From Clostridiales bacterium (GTDB lineage Bacteria > Bacillota > Clostridia > Oscillospirales > Oscillospiraceae): a DNA stretch of 59,779 nt. A program made the position numbers and the translations under genes. Below the pieces are notes generated by a model. The model was not told the DNA's origin. It worked only from the letters and a program-made list of their open reading frames with translations, and did not search any database. Location: NCBI GenBank assembly GCA_021205695.1, contig JAJPXB010000038.1, positions 1 to 59,779 of the forward strand, in the 5' to 3' direction. Shown piece by piece: positions 15,594-24,973 of this stretch. Each line of letters begins with the position of its first letter. The stretch's first letter is position 1.

Positions 15594-18584
15594 GTGAACG
15601 AAGAAAAAGCAAAGAAGAAAGCGCTGAAAAAGGCCTATAAAACGGCAAAGCGCAAATCCCTGCGTCCCTTTAAGGGACTGAGTATCCTGTGTATCGTCAT
15701 TGCGGTCATTATGGCCCCCGTCTATCTCGTCCTGTCCATCTTTGACAACACGGTGGCAGCCTATGTGGGCGGCACCTTCTGGGAGCTGGTAGACGAGGAC
15801 GAGAGCGCCCAGTACTACACCAGCGACTTCGACTCCGCCGAGGAGATGACCGAGTATGGCCTGGAGCTGTGCCAGACGGTGGAGGCCGAGGGCGCAGTCC
15901 TTCTCATGAACGAAAATGACGCCCTGCCCCTGGACAGCGGAGCGGCGGTGAGCTGCTTCTCCACCTCGTCGGTGAATCTGGTCTACGGCGGCACCGGCTC
16001 GGGCAATATCGACGCCTCCAGCGCCGATACCCTGAAAACCGCCCTGGAGAAGTCCGGCTTCTCCGTCAACGAGACTCTGTGGAGCTTCTACACAGAGGGC
16101 GCCGGGGCGGACTACGCCCGGGAGTCGGCCAGCATGGTGAGCACCGCCAGCGCCACCGTCTCCGAGGCTCCCTGGAGCGTCTATACCGATGAGGTCATCG
16201 ACTCCGTGGCCGACTACGGCGACGCCGCCATCGTGGTGCTCTCCCGCATCGGCGGCGAGGGCGCCGACCTGGAGTACGAGGACACCAACTATCTGGCCCT
16301 GGACGAGAACGAGAAAGAGATGATGTCCCAGCTCGCCGCCATGAAGGAGGCCGGGACGGTGGACAAGATCATCGTCCTCATCAACTCCGCCAACGCCCTC
16401 CAGGTGGACTTCCTGAAGGACAACGAGTATAACGTGGACGCCTGCCTGTGGATCGGCGACGTGGGCATCACCGGTATCAACGCCGTGGCCGAGATCCTGT
16501 GCGGCGACGTGAACCCCTCCGGCAGTCTGGTGGACACCTACTGCTATGACAACTACTCCTCCCCCGCCATGGCCAACTTCACTCCGGTGACCTACAGCGG
16601 CGACACCAGCGCAATCTCCAGCAACGCAGATACCTACATGATCTATCAGGAGGGCATCTACGTCGGCTACAAATACTACGAGACCCGCTATGAGGACACG
16701 GTCATGGGCACAGGCAACACGGAGGGCTATGTCTACTCCGACGATGTGGCCTTCCCCTTTGGCTATGGTCTGAGCTACACTACCTTTACCTATAGTGACA
16801 TGACCGTGACATATGACGCGGGCGAGGACACCTACACCGTCTCTGTCACCGTCACCAACACCGGCGACACCTACTCCGGCAAGGAGACCGTCCAGGTCTA
16901 TGTCCAGTCCCCCTATACGGACTACGATAAGGAAAACGGCGTGGAGAAGGCCTCCGTCGCCCTGGTGGGCTTCGGCAAGACGGAGATCCTCGCCCCCGGC
17001 GCATCCGAGACACTGGCCATCACCGTCAACAAGAGCGACATCGCCTCTTTTGACACCTACGGCGCAGGCACCTACATCCTGGACGCCGGCGACTACTATC
17101 TGACCGCCGCCACCGACGCCCATGACGCCGTGAACAACATCCTGGCCGCCAAGGGCTACACCGTGGCCGACGGCATGACCGCCGACGGGGACGCCTCCCT
17201 GGTCTACGGCTGGACAGAGGATAGCCTGGACACCACCACCTACGCCGTCTCCGCCAACGGCACGGAGATCACCAACCAGCTCTCCGACGCGGACCCCAAT
17301 CTGTATGAGGGGATCGATACCGAGGTCACCTGGCTCTCCCGGAGCGACTGGACGGGCACCTGGCCCTCTGAGACGATTCAGTTCACCCTGAACGACACGC
17401 TCATCGCCGACCTCCAGGACGTGCAGTATGACGCCTCGGACTACGACAGCGTGGAGATGCCCACCCTGAACGCCGACAACGGCCTGACCCTGTACGACAT
17501 GATCGGTCTGGACTATGACGACCCCCTGTGGGACGATCTGCTGGATCAGATGAGCTTTGACGAGATGGTCAGCCTCATCGGCGATGCGTTCCACTGGACC
17601 ATGCCCGTGGAGTCGGTGCAGGCCCCCGGCACCCGGGACGAAAACGGCCCCCAGGGCCTGACCGCCAGCCTTCTGGGCTCCGACGCCACCCAGCTGGACG
17701 CCACTGCCTTCACCTCTGAGGACGTGATGGCCGCCACCTTTAATGTGGACATCATGACCGAGATCGGCAACGTCATCGGCAACAACTGCCTGGAGGCGGA
17801 CATCGCCTGTCTCTACGGCCCCGGCAACAACATCCACCGCACCCCCTACGGCGGGCGTAACTTCGAGTACTACTCCGAGGACGGCTACCTGTCCGGCAAG
17901 ATGAGCCAGTATGAGGTGGCCGCCATCCAGGCCAAGGGCGTCCAGGTGGTGATGAAGCACTTCGCCCTGAACGACTGCGAGCAGGACCGCCTCGGCCTGG
18001 GCGTCTGGATTAACGAGCAGGCCGCCCGTGAGGTCTATCTGAAGGCCTACCAGGCCCCCATCGAGGAGGGCAACGGCAACGGCGTCATGGTGGCCTATAC
18101 CCGCTGGGGCTGCACCTGGTCCGGCGGCAACTACGGCCTGATCACCGGCATTCTCCGGGAGGAGTGGGGCTGTGACGGCATGATCATCACCGACAACGTC
18201 CTGGTCAACTACGTCAATGGCGTGGACGGCGTTCTGGCCGGCGTCTCCATCTACGACGCCATGCTGCCCTATGTGACCAGCCAGTTGCCGAACTATGAGG
18301 ACGACGCTGTGGTGGTCACCGCCATGCGGGAGGCCTGTCATCATGACCTGTACGCCATCGCCAACTCCGTGGGCATGAACGGCGTGGGAGAGGACACCAC
18401 TATCAAGGTGACCCAGCCCACCGTGGTCTACATGGCGCTGATTATCACCTGCGCCGCCGCCTTCTTCGCCCTGGTGTTCATCGTGCTGTGGGTCCGTGGC
18501 GTGCGGAAGTTCCGCAAGACGGATGAGTACGCGGCCTACAAATCCTATCTGGCCGAGCGCAAGGCGGCAAAGGCGAAGCGTTAA
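15594..18584 (+). CDS. Membrane-tethered, circularly permuted glycoside hydrolase family 3 enzyme
   Basis: The 996-residue protein is predicted to hydrolyse beta-glucosides or related sugars outside the cell. A Lys/Arg-rich head (1-27) precedes a membrane helix (about 29-51). Then come the GH3 second alpha/beta domain (about 65-370, with GGEGADLEYED holding the likely acid/base Glu222), a fibronectin-III-like domain (about 395-480), and finally the TIM-barrel domain (about 600-930, nucleophile Asp867 in GMIITDN). A second helix (944-967) and a basic tail end the protein. The usual GH3 order is barrel, alpha/beta, FnIII, so the enzyme is permuted, as known for some Ruminococcus beta-glucosidases. 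Positive charge at both ends places both tails inside and the enzyme outside. GTG start with SD AAAGGAGG. Substrate unknown. Confidence 0.88.
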   Translation: MNEEKAKKKALKKAYKTAKRKSLRPFKGLSILCIVIAVIMAPVYLVLSIFDNTVAAYVGGTFWELVDEDESAQYYTSDFDSAEEMTEYGLELCQTVEAEGAVLLMNENDALPLDSGAAVSCFSTSSVNLVYGGTGSGNIDASSADTLKTALEKSGFSVNETLWSFYTEGAGADYARESASMVSTASATVSEAPWSVYTDEVIDSVADYGDAAIVVLSRIGGEGADLEYEDTNYLALDENEKEMMSQLAAMKEAGTVDKIIVLINSANALQVDFLKDNEYNVDACLWIGDVGITGINAVAEILCGDVNPSGSLVDTYCYDNYSSPAMANFTPVTYSGDTSAISSNADTYMIYQEGIYVGYKYYETRYEDTVMGTGNTEGYVYSDDVAFPFGYGLSYTTFTYSDMTVTYDAGEDTYTVSVTVTNTGDTYSGKETVQVYVQSPYTDYDKENGVEKASVALVGFGKTEILAPGASETLAITVNKSDIASFDTYGAGTYILDAGDYYLTAATDAHDAVNNILAAKGYTVADGMTADGDASLVYGWTEDSLDTTTYAVSANGTEITNQLSDADPNLYEGIDTEVTWLSRSDWTGTWPSETIQFTLNDTLIADLQDVQYDASDYDSVEMPTLNADNGLTLYDMIGLDYDDPLWDDLLDQMSFDEMVSLIGDAFHWTMPVESVQAPGTRDENGPQGLTASLLGSDATQLDATAFTSEDVMAATFNVDIMTEIGNVIGNNCLEADIACLYGPGNNIHRTPYGGRNFEYYSEDGYLSGKMSQYEVAAIQAKGVQVVMKHFALNDCEQDRLGLGVWINEQAAREVYLKAYQAPIEEGNGNGVMVAYTRWGCTWSGGNYGLITGILREEWGCDGMIITDNVLVNYVNGVDGVLAGVSIYDAMLPYVTSQLPNYEDDAVVVTAMREACHHDLYAIANSVGMNGVGEDTTIKVTQPTVVYMALIITCAAAFFALVFIVLWVRGVRKFRKTDEYAAYKSYLAERKAAKAKR

Positions 18585-18621
18585 GCGCAATCCCATCCCC
18601 TTACGCAAGAATCGAAACATC

Positions 18622-18661
18622 TGCGGCGGAGTCCGGCGTTTGCCAGGCTCCGCCGCATTTT
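18622..18661 (+). terminator. Terminator of the GH3 gene
   Basis: Ten-base arms TGCGGCGGAG / CTCCGCCGCA and TTTT, 37 bases past the stop. Confidence 0.85.
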
Positions 18662-18721
18662 ATCCCTGTCCCCTGTTCCGCATCTATAGTCTGAACAATT
18701 CTTTCATCCGCTTCAAATCCC

Positions 18722-18750
18722 TTGACAATCTGGGATTGGGACGGTAGTAT
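18722..18750 (+). promoter_or_regulatory. Promoter of the 551-residue lipoprotein gene
   Basis: Perfect TTGACA, 17-base spacer, TAGTAT; 50 bases before the ATG. Confidence 0.75.
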
Positions 18751-18800
18751 GGTGTAAAAGCAAGCAAAGTCCTTTCCACAGAACAGAAGAGGTAACACAT

Positions 18801-20456
18801 ATGAAGAAGAAGATCATAGCCCTGTTGCTGGCGGCTGCGTTGCTGGCATCCACCGTCTGCGGGTGCAGCTCTCAGGCAGCGGACAGCTTTTTCCAGATTG
18901 CAGAGGAGATGAGCCAGCTGGAGGATGTGACGGTAGCTTTGGTGATCCCCTATCACGGGGTCAGCCTGGCGGTGGATGGCTTTATCTGCCGCTCCAGCAA
19001 GACAGCGGACCTGACAATCTCTTTTGTGGGTACGGACGGGCAGGACGGCGAGTGGACGGAGCTCCGCATTGACGGAGACCAGCTCTGGCTGAACGTAGGA
19101 CAGATGGCCCGAAAGACGCTGGAGTTTGATCTGCCCAGCTACTACGCGGGAGACATCGAGGAGTTCCTGTCAGAGCAGACCGACGATTGGGTCGCCTATA
19201 CCTGGCAGGGAGACTTCTGGGAAGGCATCCCGGGCTGGGACGAGCTGCTTGGACAGCTCTGGGAGGACAGCAAGGAAACGCTGAAAAAGAGCATCTCCAG
19301 CCAAGGAGACAGCTATCGGCTCTCTCTGTCTGGCAACACCCTGGACAAAGCTCTGACCGAGATCGTCACCGGACTGGTGGACGAGACAGACGCCTATGAG
19401 GAGGGCTTCCTGTCGATGACCGATCTGGAGGGTGAGCTGATGCTGGCCCTTCAAACGGAGGGGGACACCTTATTTGAGAGCTGCTGGTCTGCCCTGACCG
19501 AATATCTGTACGGCGAAGACAGCACGGAGAGCGAGACGACAGACGATACCGACGAGTCCGACGATGCCGACGAGACGGACGATACTGCCGAGGAGGAGAC
19601 GGAAGAGGAGGAAACCCTTACTCTGGAGTCCGTGGTCCTAGACCTCTCCCACAGCGAGACGAGCTATGGGGCGGCCCTGCTGGTCAACGATACGGACGCC
19701 TGGTCCCTGACCCTGACGCCTGTGGACGAGGCGCTGACGGTGGACAAGCCGGAGAGCGCCATGGAGTTTGGCTACTATCGGGATACGGTCTATTATCTGA
19801 TCAGCCTGTCCGACACCTACCTGGGCTATCTGCTGGACGGTGTGGAACTGGATGCGGAGACGGAGCAGAGCTATCTGGAAGCCATTGAGGCGGAGAACAC
19901 GGTGGAGCGGGACGACCTGGAGACCGCCTCCGTGGCGGATTACAGCGATCTGCTGACCATCCAGTTCTATCCCGGAGGGGAGGATGGCGCCTTGACGATT
20001 CCCATTCTGGCGGATTACATCGGGGCCACCGTCACCAGTGACGACGGAGCAGGCGTCCTGGTCACTGACCTGTCCCTGTCCGGGACGGGATGGTATCAGA
20101 CGGTGAGCGCCGAGGACAAGGGGGATGAGGGGCTCCAGATCTTCCTGACCGAGGATTTGTACAGCACCTACAACGCCTACCTCATGTCCGGCTTCCTGCT
20201 GGTGGAGGATCTGTCTGAGCTGACCGTCTCCTCCACAGGTACTGGCGCAGTGGCCCAGGGATTCAGCTATCGGGAGGACGATTACGATGAGCCGATCGTA
20301 AAGATCAGGATCGCCCTTCCCCTGGTGAACAGCGACTATTACACCGTTATCGACCTCCAGCTCACTCCTTCAGAGATGAGCGAAGCGGACATGACTGCTG
20401 TGGAGCATCTGTTTGCCTACCTGGGCCTGGAGATCCCCGTCAATCTGGACGTGTGA
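18801..20456 (+). CDS. Acidic lipoprotein of unknown function
   Basis: The 551-residue protein has a lipoprotein signal (MKKKIIALLL.., lipidated Cys most likely 22 in VCGC). A very acidic Thr/Asp/Glu low-complexity linker lies near residues 240-270, between two halves rich in beta-strand-like sequence. I recognise no catalytic motif. The N-terminal half has short hydrophobic beta stretches typical of lipoproteins that bind or present ligands. It has its own promoter and ends at a strong intergenic hairpin facing the convergent operon. Function cannot be assigned. Confidence 0.85.
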   Translation: MKKKIIALLLAAALLASTVCGCSSQAADSFFQIAEEMSQLEDVTVALVIPYHGVSLAVDGFICRSSKTADLTISFVGTDGQDGEWTELRIDGDQLWLNVGQMARKTLEFDLPSYYAGDIEEFLSEQTDDWVAYTWQGDFWEGIPGWDELLGQLWEDSKETLKKSISSQGDSYRLSLSGNTLDKALTEIVTGLVDETDAYEEGFLSMTDLEGELMLALQTEGDTLFESCWSALTEYLYGEDSTESETTDDTDESDDADETDDTAEEETEEEETLTLESVVLDLSHSETSYGAALLVNDTDAWSLTLTPVDEALTVDKPESAMEFGYYRDTVYYLISLSDTYLGYLLDGVELDAETEQSYLEAIEAENTVERDDLETASVADYSDLLTIQFYPGGEDGALTIPILADYIGATVTSDDGAGVLVTDLSLSGTGWYQTVSAEDKGDEGLQIFLTEDLYSTYNAYLMSGFLLVEDLSELTVSSTGTGAVAQGFSYREDDYDEPIVKIRIALPLVNSDYYTVIDLQLTPSEMSEADMTAVEHLFAYLGLEIPVNLDV

Positions 20457-20474
20457 GCAGTCTCTTCGTATAAC

Positions 20475-20517
20475 GCAGCAGCGGAGGCATGGCTTTAAGC
20501 CGTGCCTCCGCTGCTGC
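20475..20517. terminator. Hairpin between convergent genes
   Basis: Fifteen-base perfect arms GCAGCAGCGGAGGCA / TGCCTCCGCTGCTGC, extended by GGCTT/AAGCC. It sits between the convergent lipoprotein gene and the beta-helix lipoprotein gene. No T-run follows on either strand, so it may terminate weakly or stabilise 3' ends. Confidence 0.55.
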
Positions 20518-20539
20518 ATGTCGTCTCTGCCGAACCGGG

Positions 20540-22393
20540 TCAGTGCATGCCGCCCCGTCCGCTCCGATCGTTTCCCATATTTCCGCCGCCCATGCTGCTG
20601 CCGCCGGAGCTGTAAACCAGGCTGCTCAGGGTGATCTCCGTGCTGTCCGAACCGGCGGTCAGGGTGTAGACCTCCCCCTGTGTCAGTTCGGGACAGCTGA
20701 TGAGCACCGAGTTATAGCTCTTACCCGCCGTACCGGTCACCAGGGCGACGCCGTCGCTGTCTGTGAGCGAGATCCCGGTGCCCGCCTGCTGGGTGCTGAC
20801 TGTGACCAGTATACAGCCCTGGGTGGAGCCGCTACCGAAGTTCAGCGCCATGCCAGAGGCGCCCAGAGCCACGAAGGTGCCTCCGGTGATGGTCGCCTCG
20901 GTGCCGTAATCCAGCGCTCCATTCCCGCTGTCGGAGGGCCCGTCGATCCAGACCGTTCCCCCGGTGACAGTAAGACTGCCGTTGGAATCAATGCCGTCTC
21001 CTCCGGCTTCGACGGTCAGGCTCCCGCCGGAGATGGTGATGATACAGTCTGCATCGGCCTCAAAGGCATCCATTCCGCCTCCAAAGCCGGAATAGCCGCT
21101 CTCGTCGTTGCCTCCCGCCGCATTCAGGCCGTCGTCGCTGGCGGTCACGGCAATGGAGCCGCCGGAGATGTCGATGCTCTGGCCCTCGATGCCCTCGTAG
21201 CTGGTGGATATATTGACCGTCCCGCCGGTGATGGACAGGACTCCGTCGGCGTGGATCCCGTCGTCTCCGGAGGACAGGGTGTAGTCCCCTCCCGTGATCG
21301 TCAGGTCAGCGTTGGAATGGAGGGCATCGTCGGCGGCGTCAACCGTGAATATCCCGCCGTTGAGCACCAGACTGCCGGAGGACTTGACGCCCTTGACGCT
21401 GGCTGTGCTGTCATCACTGCTCCCGGTGTCGCGCTGCATACCGCCAAACCTGGTCCAGCTGTCGTTCCGGTCGCTCTCACCGCTGGCGCTGCCGCCACCG
21501 GTGACGATGGAAAACGTTCCACCGTCGATTTGCAGGACGCTCCCAGCGCTGAGTCCGTCTCCCTCGGCGGCAACAGTAAAGGCGCCTCCGGCGATATAAA
21601 GATATCCCAGGGAGCTGTCGTCGTCGTTTTCCGCATGGACGCCGTCCTTGCCCGAGACGATGATAAACGTCCCCTCTGAGATGCGGACGCTGTCCTTGCC
21701 AGACAGCCCGTGGCTGGAAGCGGTGATATCATAGGTTCCGCTGGTGATGACCAGGTCGTCCTTGGAGACGATCCCGTGGCCTGCCGGGGACTGGATGGTC
21801 AGAGAGCCGGATCCGTTAATGGTCAGGTCATCCTTGGAGAAAATGACGGCGTCAATGCTGCTCTCGTCGATGTCCACAAAGCTGCCGCCGTTGGAGAGAA
21901 AATTCTCACTGCCGGAGGCCAGGGTGATAAACACCTTGTCCGCCTGACGGATATACAGGGCGGCGGAGGTCTCGGAGCAGATGTCTACGCCGTCCAGGAC
22001 CAGCTGGAGCTTGTCCGAATCCCCTGCGTCCACAATGACCATGCCGTCTGTGAGGTTTCCGGTGAGGAGATATGTCCCCTCCCCGGTGATCGTCACTGTG
22101 CTGCCGGAGATGGCAACTCTGTCCGAGTCACAGGAAGCGGTGTCACCGTTCAGGGTAATGCGCGCGCTCTCGCTCTCGTCGTAGCCCACCTCGTAGTCCC
22201 GATCGGTGAACATCTCGTCCACATCCAGCAGCGTCACCGCCTCGGCCTCAGAGGAGTCGGAGGCCGAGGCAGTCACAGTATCGGTATCCGTATTCGTTTC
22301 TGTGTCCGTGTCTGCGGTCAGGCTCTCACAGCCTGTAAGGGGCAGGGCGAGGCACAGGAGCAGCGCCGTCAGGGCAAAAATGCGCTTGTTCAT
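20540..22393 (-). CDS. Beta-helix lipoprotein, Cthe_2159-type carbohydrate-binding domain
   Basis: The 617-residue protein has lipobox LTGC (Cys22) and a Thr/Asp/Ser-rich linker to about residue 55. The rest repeats the pattern D-G-I/L-x(n)-ISGGT about every 20-25 residues (for example GDDGIHADGVLSITGGT, ASDDGLNAAGG). This is the signature of the Cthe_2159 family (PF14262), a right-handed parallel beta-helix that binds polygalacturonate in Clostridium thermocellum. The tail is Gly/Met/Ser-rich. It follows the DUF4956 and VTC-domain genes in one minus-strand operon, a grouping often seen in Firmicutes. The ligand here is unknown. Confidence 0.85.
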   Translation of the reverse strand: MNKRIFALTALLLCLALPLTGCESLTADTDTETNTDTDTVTASASDSSEAEAVTLLDVDEMFTDRDYEVGYDESESARITLNGDTASCDSDRVAISGSTVTITGEGTYLLTGNLTDGMVIVDAGDSDKLQLVLDGVDICSETSAALYIRQADKVFITLASGSENFLSNGGSFVDIDESSIDAVIFSKDDLTINGSGSLTIQSPAGHGIVSKDDLVITSGTYDITASSHGLSGKDSVRISEGTFIIVSGKDGVHAENDDDSSLGYLYIAGGAFTVAAEGDGLSAGSVLQIDGGTFSIVTGGGSASGESDRNDSWTRFGGMQRDTGSSDDSTASVKGVKSSGSLVLNGGIFTVDAADDALHSNADLTITGGDYTLSSGDDGIHADGVLSITGGTVNISTSYEGIEGQSIDISGGSIAVTASDDGLNAAGGNDESGYSGFGGGMDAFEADADCIITISGGSLTVEAGGDGIDSNGSLTVTGGTVWIDGPSDSGNGALDYGTEATITGGTFVALGASGMALNFGSGSTQGCILVTVSTQQAGTGISLTDSDGVALVTGTAGKSYNSVLISCPELTQGEVYTLTAGSDSTEITLSSLVYSSGGSSMGGGNMGNDRSGRGGMH

Positions 22394-22407
22394 CTGATCT
22401 CATCCCC

Positions 22408-23103
22408 TCACAGCTCGGTGACTACCGTCTCCTGCCGGGAGATCGTGATCTCCAGGTTGCCGTTCCGGCAGCGGAGCCGGTCGATCAGCTCCTTTTCCAC
22501 ATCCGGGCTGCGGAGGGTCAGATCATAGGTCAGGCGGAAAAGGCTGCCCATATTGGTTGTCTTGACGCGAACCAGCTCCCAGGAGGTGGCATACTGGGAC
22601 AGCAGCTCCTCGAACACGCCGGTATAGTCCAGATCCTCCGGAATGGTGATGTGGAGCGTCTTATTCAGAGCGGAGCGTTTCCCCACCTCCAGGCTGAGAC
22701 GGCTGTAGAGCATGGTGACGCCGCAGAGGATGAGGGTAAACAGGATGGCAAAGCCCAGATAGCCCATCCCGGTCATCAGTCCAGCGCCCATAGCCAGGAA
22801 CAAGGCCCCGATCTCCCTGGCAGTGCCGGGGACGGAGCGGAACCGAACCAGGCTGAACGCTCCGGCCACCGCCACTCCGGCTCCCACGTTGCCGTTGACC
22901 ATCATAATAACCACGCAGACCACAGCGGGGAGAATTGCCAGTGTGACCACAAAGCTCCTGGTATAGCGGCTGCGGTACAGATAAGCTCCGGCCAGCAGCA
23001 GCCCGATGAGCAGGGAGCAGCCCAGGCAGAGGAGGAAATCCGTCACCGAGATGACAGTTGTGGTGGAGCTGTCAAACAGCCCCTGAAAGAGATCGTCAAG
23101 CAT
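22408..23103 (-). CDS. DUF4956 membrane protein
   Basis: About 231 residues from MLDDLFQG. This ATG (23103) is preceded by AAGGAGGAAAACGAT and overlaps the end of the VTC gene, so I prefer it to the longer in-frame start. Four hydrophobic segments fill residues 20-130, including the family stretch GAFSLVRFRSVPGTAREI, followed by a cytoplasmic alpha/beta domain of about 85 residues. DUF4956 proteins co-occur with VTC-type polymerase domains, as here. The biochemical role is unknown. Confidence 0.88.
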   Translation of the reverse strand: MLDDLFQGLFDSSTTTVISVTDFLLCLGCSLLIGLLLAGAYLYRSRYTRSFVVTLAILPAVVCVVIMMVNGNVGAGVAVAGAFSLVRFRSVPGTAREIGALFLAMGAGLMTGMGYLGFAILFTLILCGVTMLYSRLSLEVGKRSALNKTLHITIPEDLDYTGVFEELLSQYATSWELVRVKTTNMGSLFRLTYDLTLRSPDVEKELIDRLRCRNGNLEITISRQETVVTEL

Positions 23104-23815
23104 ATCGTTTTCCTCCTTCGCAGCACGGGAGAAGGGCGTTTTGATAGGCAGTCCCGTATTTGGAAAAAGACGTCCTGTAGATATGCTGTTGCGTGAGCAC
23201 ATGGGTCATCCACAGGGGAACGCTCCCGGAGGTCTTGATCTCCATCAGGGTCAGGCCGGGCTCCAGCAGAGGGTCGCCCCAGACAGGCGCCTCCAGGGTC
23301 AGGTCAGTGGTACGGGAGAGGATGCTCTCATCGAAGGTGACACGGAAATCGCCGCCGTCCTTGTCATAGTAGGCCTCCCGCTCGTAGGAGAGGCAGACCC
23401 GTGGGGCCAGGGTCTGGTAGTACTGGCGGAAATATTCCACCTCCCGGGCGATCTGGGTCTGAACGGGCGGGGCGTTCAGTCCCGTCAGCCAGTCCACCGC
23501 CTGCTCCTCCGGAAGGGCAAGACGCCGTTTGTAGACCACAGAGTCGTACTTCTTTTTCAGCTCCACATAGACCGGCACCTCCGGAGCGGCCTTCCGATAG
23601 CTCCGGACCCGAAGTTTCTCCTTGTAGGCGGGGTGCTCGATAGAGCGACGGGCCAGCAAATAGCTGTCCGTGTCAAAATAGAGATTGCGGATGGTGGTGC
23701 GCCCATAGCGATCCAGGGACATATACGGCTCCATAGCCTCCTGCACCGCCTGCTTCTGCTGCTGTGTCAGCAGATATTTCAGCTCGTACCGTTTGAAAAT
23801 CATCTGTGTGCCCAC
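23096..23815 (-). CDS. VTC-domain (polyphosphate polymerase-like) protein
   Basis: The 239-residue protein has the tunnel-fold motifs of the VTC domain: FKRYELKYLL at the start, EKLRVRSYRK, VYVELKKKYDSVVYKRR, and LMEIKTSGSVPLWM with the late acidic and lysine residues. In yeast, VTC polymerises ATP phosphate into polyphosphate; bacterial homologues are uncharacterised or belong to the CYTH/triphosphate-tunnel superfamily. I chose the GTG at 23815 because AAAGGGGAG lies seven bases upstream; an ATG four codons later has no better SD. It is first in the operon with DUF4956 and the beta-helix lipoprotein. Confidence 0.87.
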   Translation of the reverse strand: MGTQMIFKRYELKYLLTQQQKQAVQEAMEPYMSLDRYGRTTIRNLYFDTDSYLLARRSIEHPAYKEKLRVRSYRKAAPEVPVYVELKKKYDSVVYKRRLALPEEQAVDWLTGLNAPPVQTQIAREVEYFRQYYQTLAPRVCLSYEREAYYDKDGGDFRVTFDESILSRTTDLTLEAPVWGDPLLEPGLTLMEIKTSGSVPLWMTHVLTQQHIYRTSFSKYGTAYQNALLPCCEGGKRYA

Positions 23816-24124
23816 TCGTCAGCTCCCCTTTCTGTAAAGGAATTGTAAAGGGCAAAACATAAACTGACCTTAAAGCGAGGGAAGTTGACAGAGAGAGGTG
23901 ACAGGCCGCAAAAAATATGGTAACATATTCCTGACGGAAGGGGTCGTTTTCGCCTTTTGGCTGCGGCCCGTCCTGCCTTCTTCCGTCGCACACCGTAAGA
24001 CCTGGCAGGCAGGCCGGATTTACCTGATTTTTACCCGTACCTGGTTTCAAACTTTACATCCGTGTAGGATAATATCATTGGGCCCTGTGTATCCCGGGGC
24101 GCACATCGATGACGAGGTGATGAA
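23816..24124. other. Divergent intergenic region with an inverted repeat
   Basis: The 309-base gap separates the minus-strand VTC operon and the plus-strand phospholipase-like gene. It holds no convincing ORF. A TTGACA hexamer (23885-23890) lacks a well-spaced -10. The inverted repeat AATATG-GTAA-CATATT at 23914-23929 is a possible operator. I could not place either promoter with confidence. Confidence 0.4.
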
Positions 24125-24973
24125 ATGCCGACGACTTACGCACATCTCTATTTTGGTCGAAGGGCCGAGCCGCTCCTGCCGGATGCGGCGGCAAAGGCCG
24201 TCCGGGAAAACCGGCAGCTTTACGACATCGGCCTGCATGGGCCGGACATTCTGTTTTACTACCAGCCGCTTGAGCGCAATCCGGTCGGCCGTCTCGGCGG
24301 CGCGATGCACGACCGTCCGGCAAGGGAGTTCTTCTATCCCGCCCGCGCTGTCTATGCCTCGGCAGAAAACCGTGAGGGAGCGCTGGCCTATCTGGCCGGT
24401 TTTCTCTGCCATTATGCCCTGGACAGCGCCTGTCACGGGTATATCGAAAAGAAGCTCAAGGTATCTGATCTGACCCACGGGGAGATAGAGAGCGAATTTG
24501 ACCGTTATCTGATGCAGCAGGACGGGAAGGATGTATTCCGCACCGACCTGACGGCCCACATCGTCCCTTCACGGAAGAATGCGTCTGTGATCGCCCCCTT
24601 TTTTGCAGACATCACAGCCGGACAGATCAGACGTTCGCTCCGGCTTATGAAGATCTGCTGCAGCCTGCTCAGCGGGCGGGGCTGGCGTCGGCCGGTGGTG
24701 GATGTCGGGCTGCGGCTCAGCGGGCACTACGCGGAGCTGCACAGGATGGTCATGGCGGAGCGCCCTCTGCCGGGGAGCGAGGACAGCAACCTCCGGCTGG
24801 AAAAGCTGCTGAACCGGGCGCTGAAGCAATACGCCGGGCTGATCGGTCCCTACCTCGCCTTTTTGCAGGGCGGCGCATTCCCGGACGGACTGGACCAGAC
24901 CTTCGGCCCGTCTGAAGGCTGGCAGGAGATTCCCGTATTATCTGTAGAGGAGGAGCGGCATTATGAAGTTTAA
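24125..24973 (+). CDS. Zinc-dependent phospholipase C-like protein
   Basis: The 282-residue protein matches the zinc-dependent phospholipase C/S1-P1 nuclease-like family (PF00882). It has the early THAH-type motif TYAHLYFG, GLHGPDILFYY, and the helical histidine segment FLCHYALDSACHGYI that would ligate zinc. No signal peptide is evident, so it is probably cytoplasmic. It overlaps the following transporter gene by 11 bases, so the two proteins are co-made. SD GAGGTGA lies just before the ATG. Substrate unknown. Confidence 0.82.
   Translation: MPTTYAHLYFGRRAEPLLPDAAAKAVRENRQLYDIGLHGPDILFYYQPLERNPVGRLGGAMHDRPAREFFYPARAVYASAENREGALAYLAGFLCHYALDSACHGYIEKKLKVSDLTHGEIESEFDRYLMQQDGKDVFRTDLTAHIVPSRKNASVIAPFFADITAGQIRRSLRLMKICCSLLSGRGWRRPVVDVGLRLSGHYAELHRMVMAERPLPGSEDSNLRLEKLLNRALKQYAGLIGPYLAFLQGGAFPDGLDQTFGPSEGWQEIPVLSVEEERHYEV

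Noticed and set aside
15528-18620. A 1030-codon open frame on the minus strand opposite the GH3 gene
   Set aside because: It has no SD, no recognisable domain and a His/Val/Gly-rich composition typical of the antisense of GC-rich codons. The plus-strand GH3 gene explains the region.
20540-22393. Repeated GG-rich units considered as a DNA repeat array or CRISPR
   Set aside because: The units vary in length and spacing and are fully explained by the beta-helix coding sequence.
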